Shown here piece by piece: positions 23,494 through 23,797 of a DNA stretch of 23,797 bases; the stretch's first letter is position 1, and every line of letters starts with the position of its first letter. The notes under the pieces were generated by a model, which worked only from the letters and a program-made list of their open reading frames with translations, ran no database searches and was not told the origin of the DNA. Position numbers and translations under genes: made by a program. Source of the DNA: a virus; IMG/VR virus record IMGVR_UViG_3300032220_001580, positions 1 to 23,797 of that record. The stretch is one strand, 5' to 3'.

Positions 23494-23797
23494 ATGCCAC
23501 CAAGAGATCCAGTAATTCCATTAGTGCCACCGAATTCGGATGTATCGCCACGTAGCAATACATCAACGACATATCCTGCAAACGTTACAGAAGTATTAGC
23601 TACTCAAAACAAATCAACCATCTCAATTGTTCTTACAACTTCTGGAGAACGCAATACATTTAAGTTTGATTCAGATGATTATAACATTCAAACTTTAAGA
23701 ACCGCCCAAGCATATGCCGTTGGAACCACATCGGAAGCAAAAAACAAATATGGTATCGACTCGCAATTGACCGAAGGAGCTATATTGGGATCGGTTA
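23494..23797 (+). CDS. Unknown protein, 3' end outside window
   Basis: The frame opens at the ATG at 23494 (MPPRDPVIPLVPPNSDVSPR) and stays open to the right edge, giving 101 visible residues. The N-terminus is Pro/Ser/Thr-rich and probably extended; then STISIVLTTSGERNTFKFDS looks like a beta hairpin. It follows the tape measure region, where baseplate wedge or hub genes are expected, so a baseplate component is likely. No diagnostic motif lies in the visible part. Confidence 0.65.
   Translation, partial: MPPRDPVIPLVPPNSDVSPRSNTSTTYPANVTEVLATQNKSTISIVLTTSGERNTFKFDSDDYNIQTLRTAQAYAVGTTSEAKNKYGIDSQLTEGAILGSV

Overview
The window is about 24 kb of the late structural region of a large, contractile-tailed (T4-like, myovirus-type) bacteriophage. 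The evidence is a run of + strand genes in recognisable neck-to-tail order: a gp13-like neck protein (3699-4970), a gp14-like neck protein (6161-6901), a gp15-like tail terminator (6913-8145), two tandem tail sheath paralogues (8229-11306 and 11356-14340), a gp19-like tail tube (15127-15615), a zinc-ribbon baseplate/hub protein of the T4 gp26 kind (16118-17008), a 1461-residue tape measure protein (18895-23280) and the start of a further gene that runs off the right edge (23494 on). The sheaths and the tape measure are long, so the phage is probably large. The host is not shown directly. The lipoprotein at 607-1827 has the Cys-rich, DNDCDG-bearing (MopE-like) plus VWA architecture common in Myxococcota and related delta-proteobacterial lineages, which makes such a host possible but unproven. 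Most of the DNA is AT-rich; the first gene (left edge to 562) looks more GC-rich by eye.

Layout. 1-562: 3' part of a basic, helical gene of unknown function, ended by a strong hairpin. 607-1827: secreted lipoprotein cargo gene. 1884-2725: four small, tightly packed or overlapping + strand genes (one with a C-terminal membrane helix, one SH3-like). 2738-3136: DUF192 protein. 3123-3677 (minus): HAD-family phosphatase. 3699-8145: neck and tail terminator genes, interrupted by a tagged protein with an HDxxH motif (5044-6123). 8229-15615: sheath, sheath, tagged EF-hand protein, tube, then a terminator. 15684-17258: small tagged protein, gp26-like protein and an out-of-frame extension reachable by frameshift. 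17304-18810 (minus): NUDIX hydrolase and two probable inner-virion or head-related proteins. 18895-end: tape measure, a 60-aa protein and a truncated gene.

The most notable pattern is a short amphipathic segment, roughly L-K-x-Y-I-x-x-I-I-K-E-x-L, at the N-terminus of four otherwise unrelated proteins (HAD enzyme, HDxxH protein, EF-hand protein, Cys/Lys-rich protein) and at the very C-terminus of a fifth. Each copy contains an (L/I)-x-E step, as the T4 capsid-targeting peptide and gp21 protease sites do. The inference is a shared sorting tag that loads cargo into the prohead.

I saw no tRNA, rRNA, CRISPR array, insertion sequence or integrase. Gene spacing is tight: no stretch of 300 bases lacks a gene. 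Several listed starts differ from the longest possible open frame; the reasons are given per gene.
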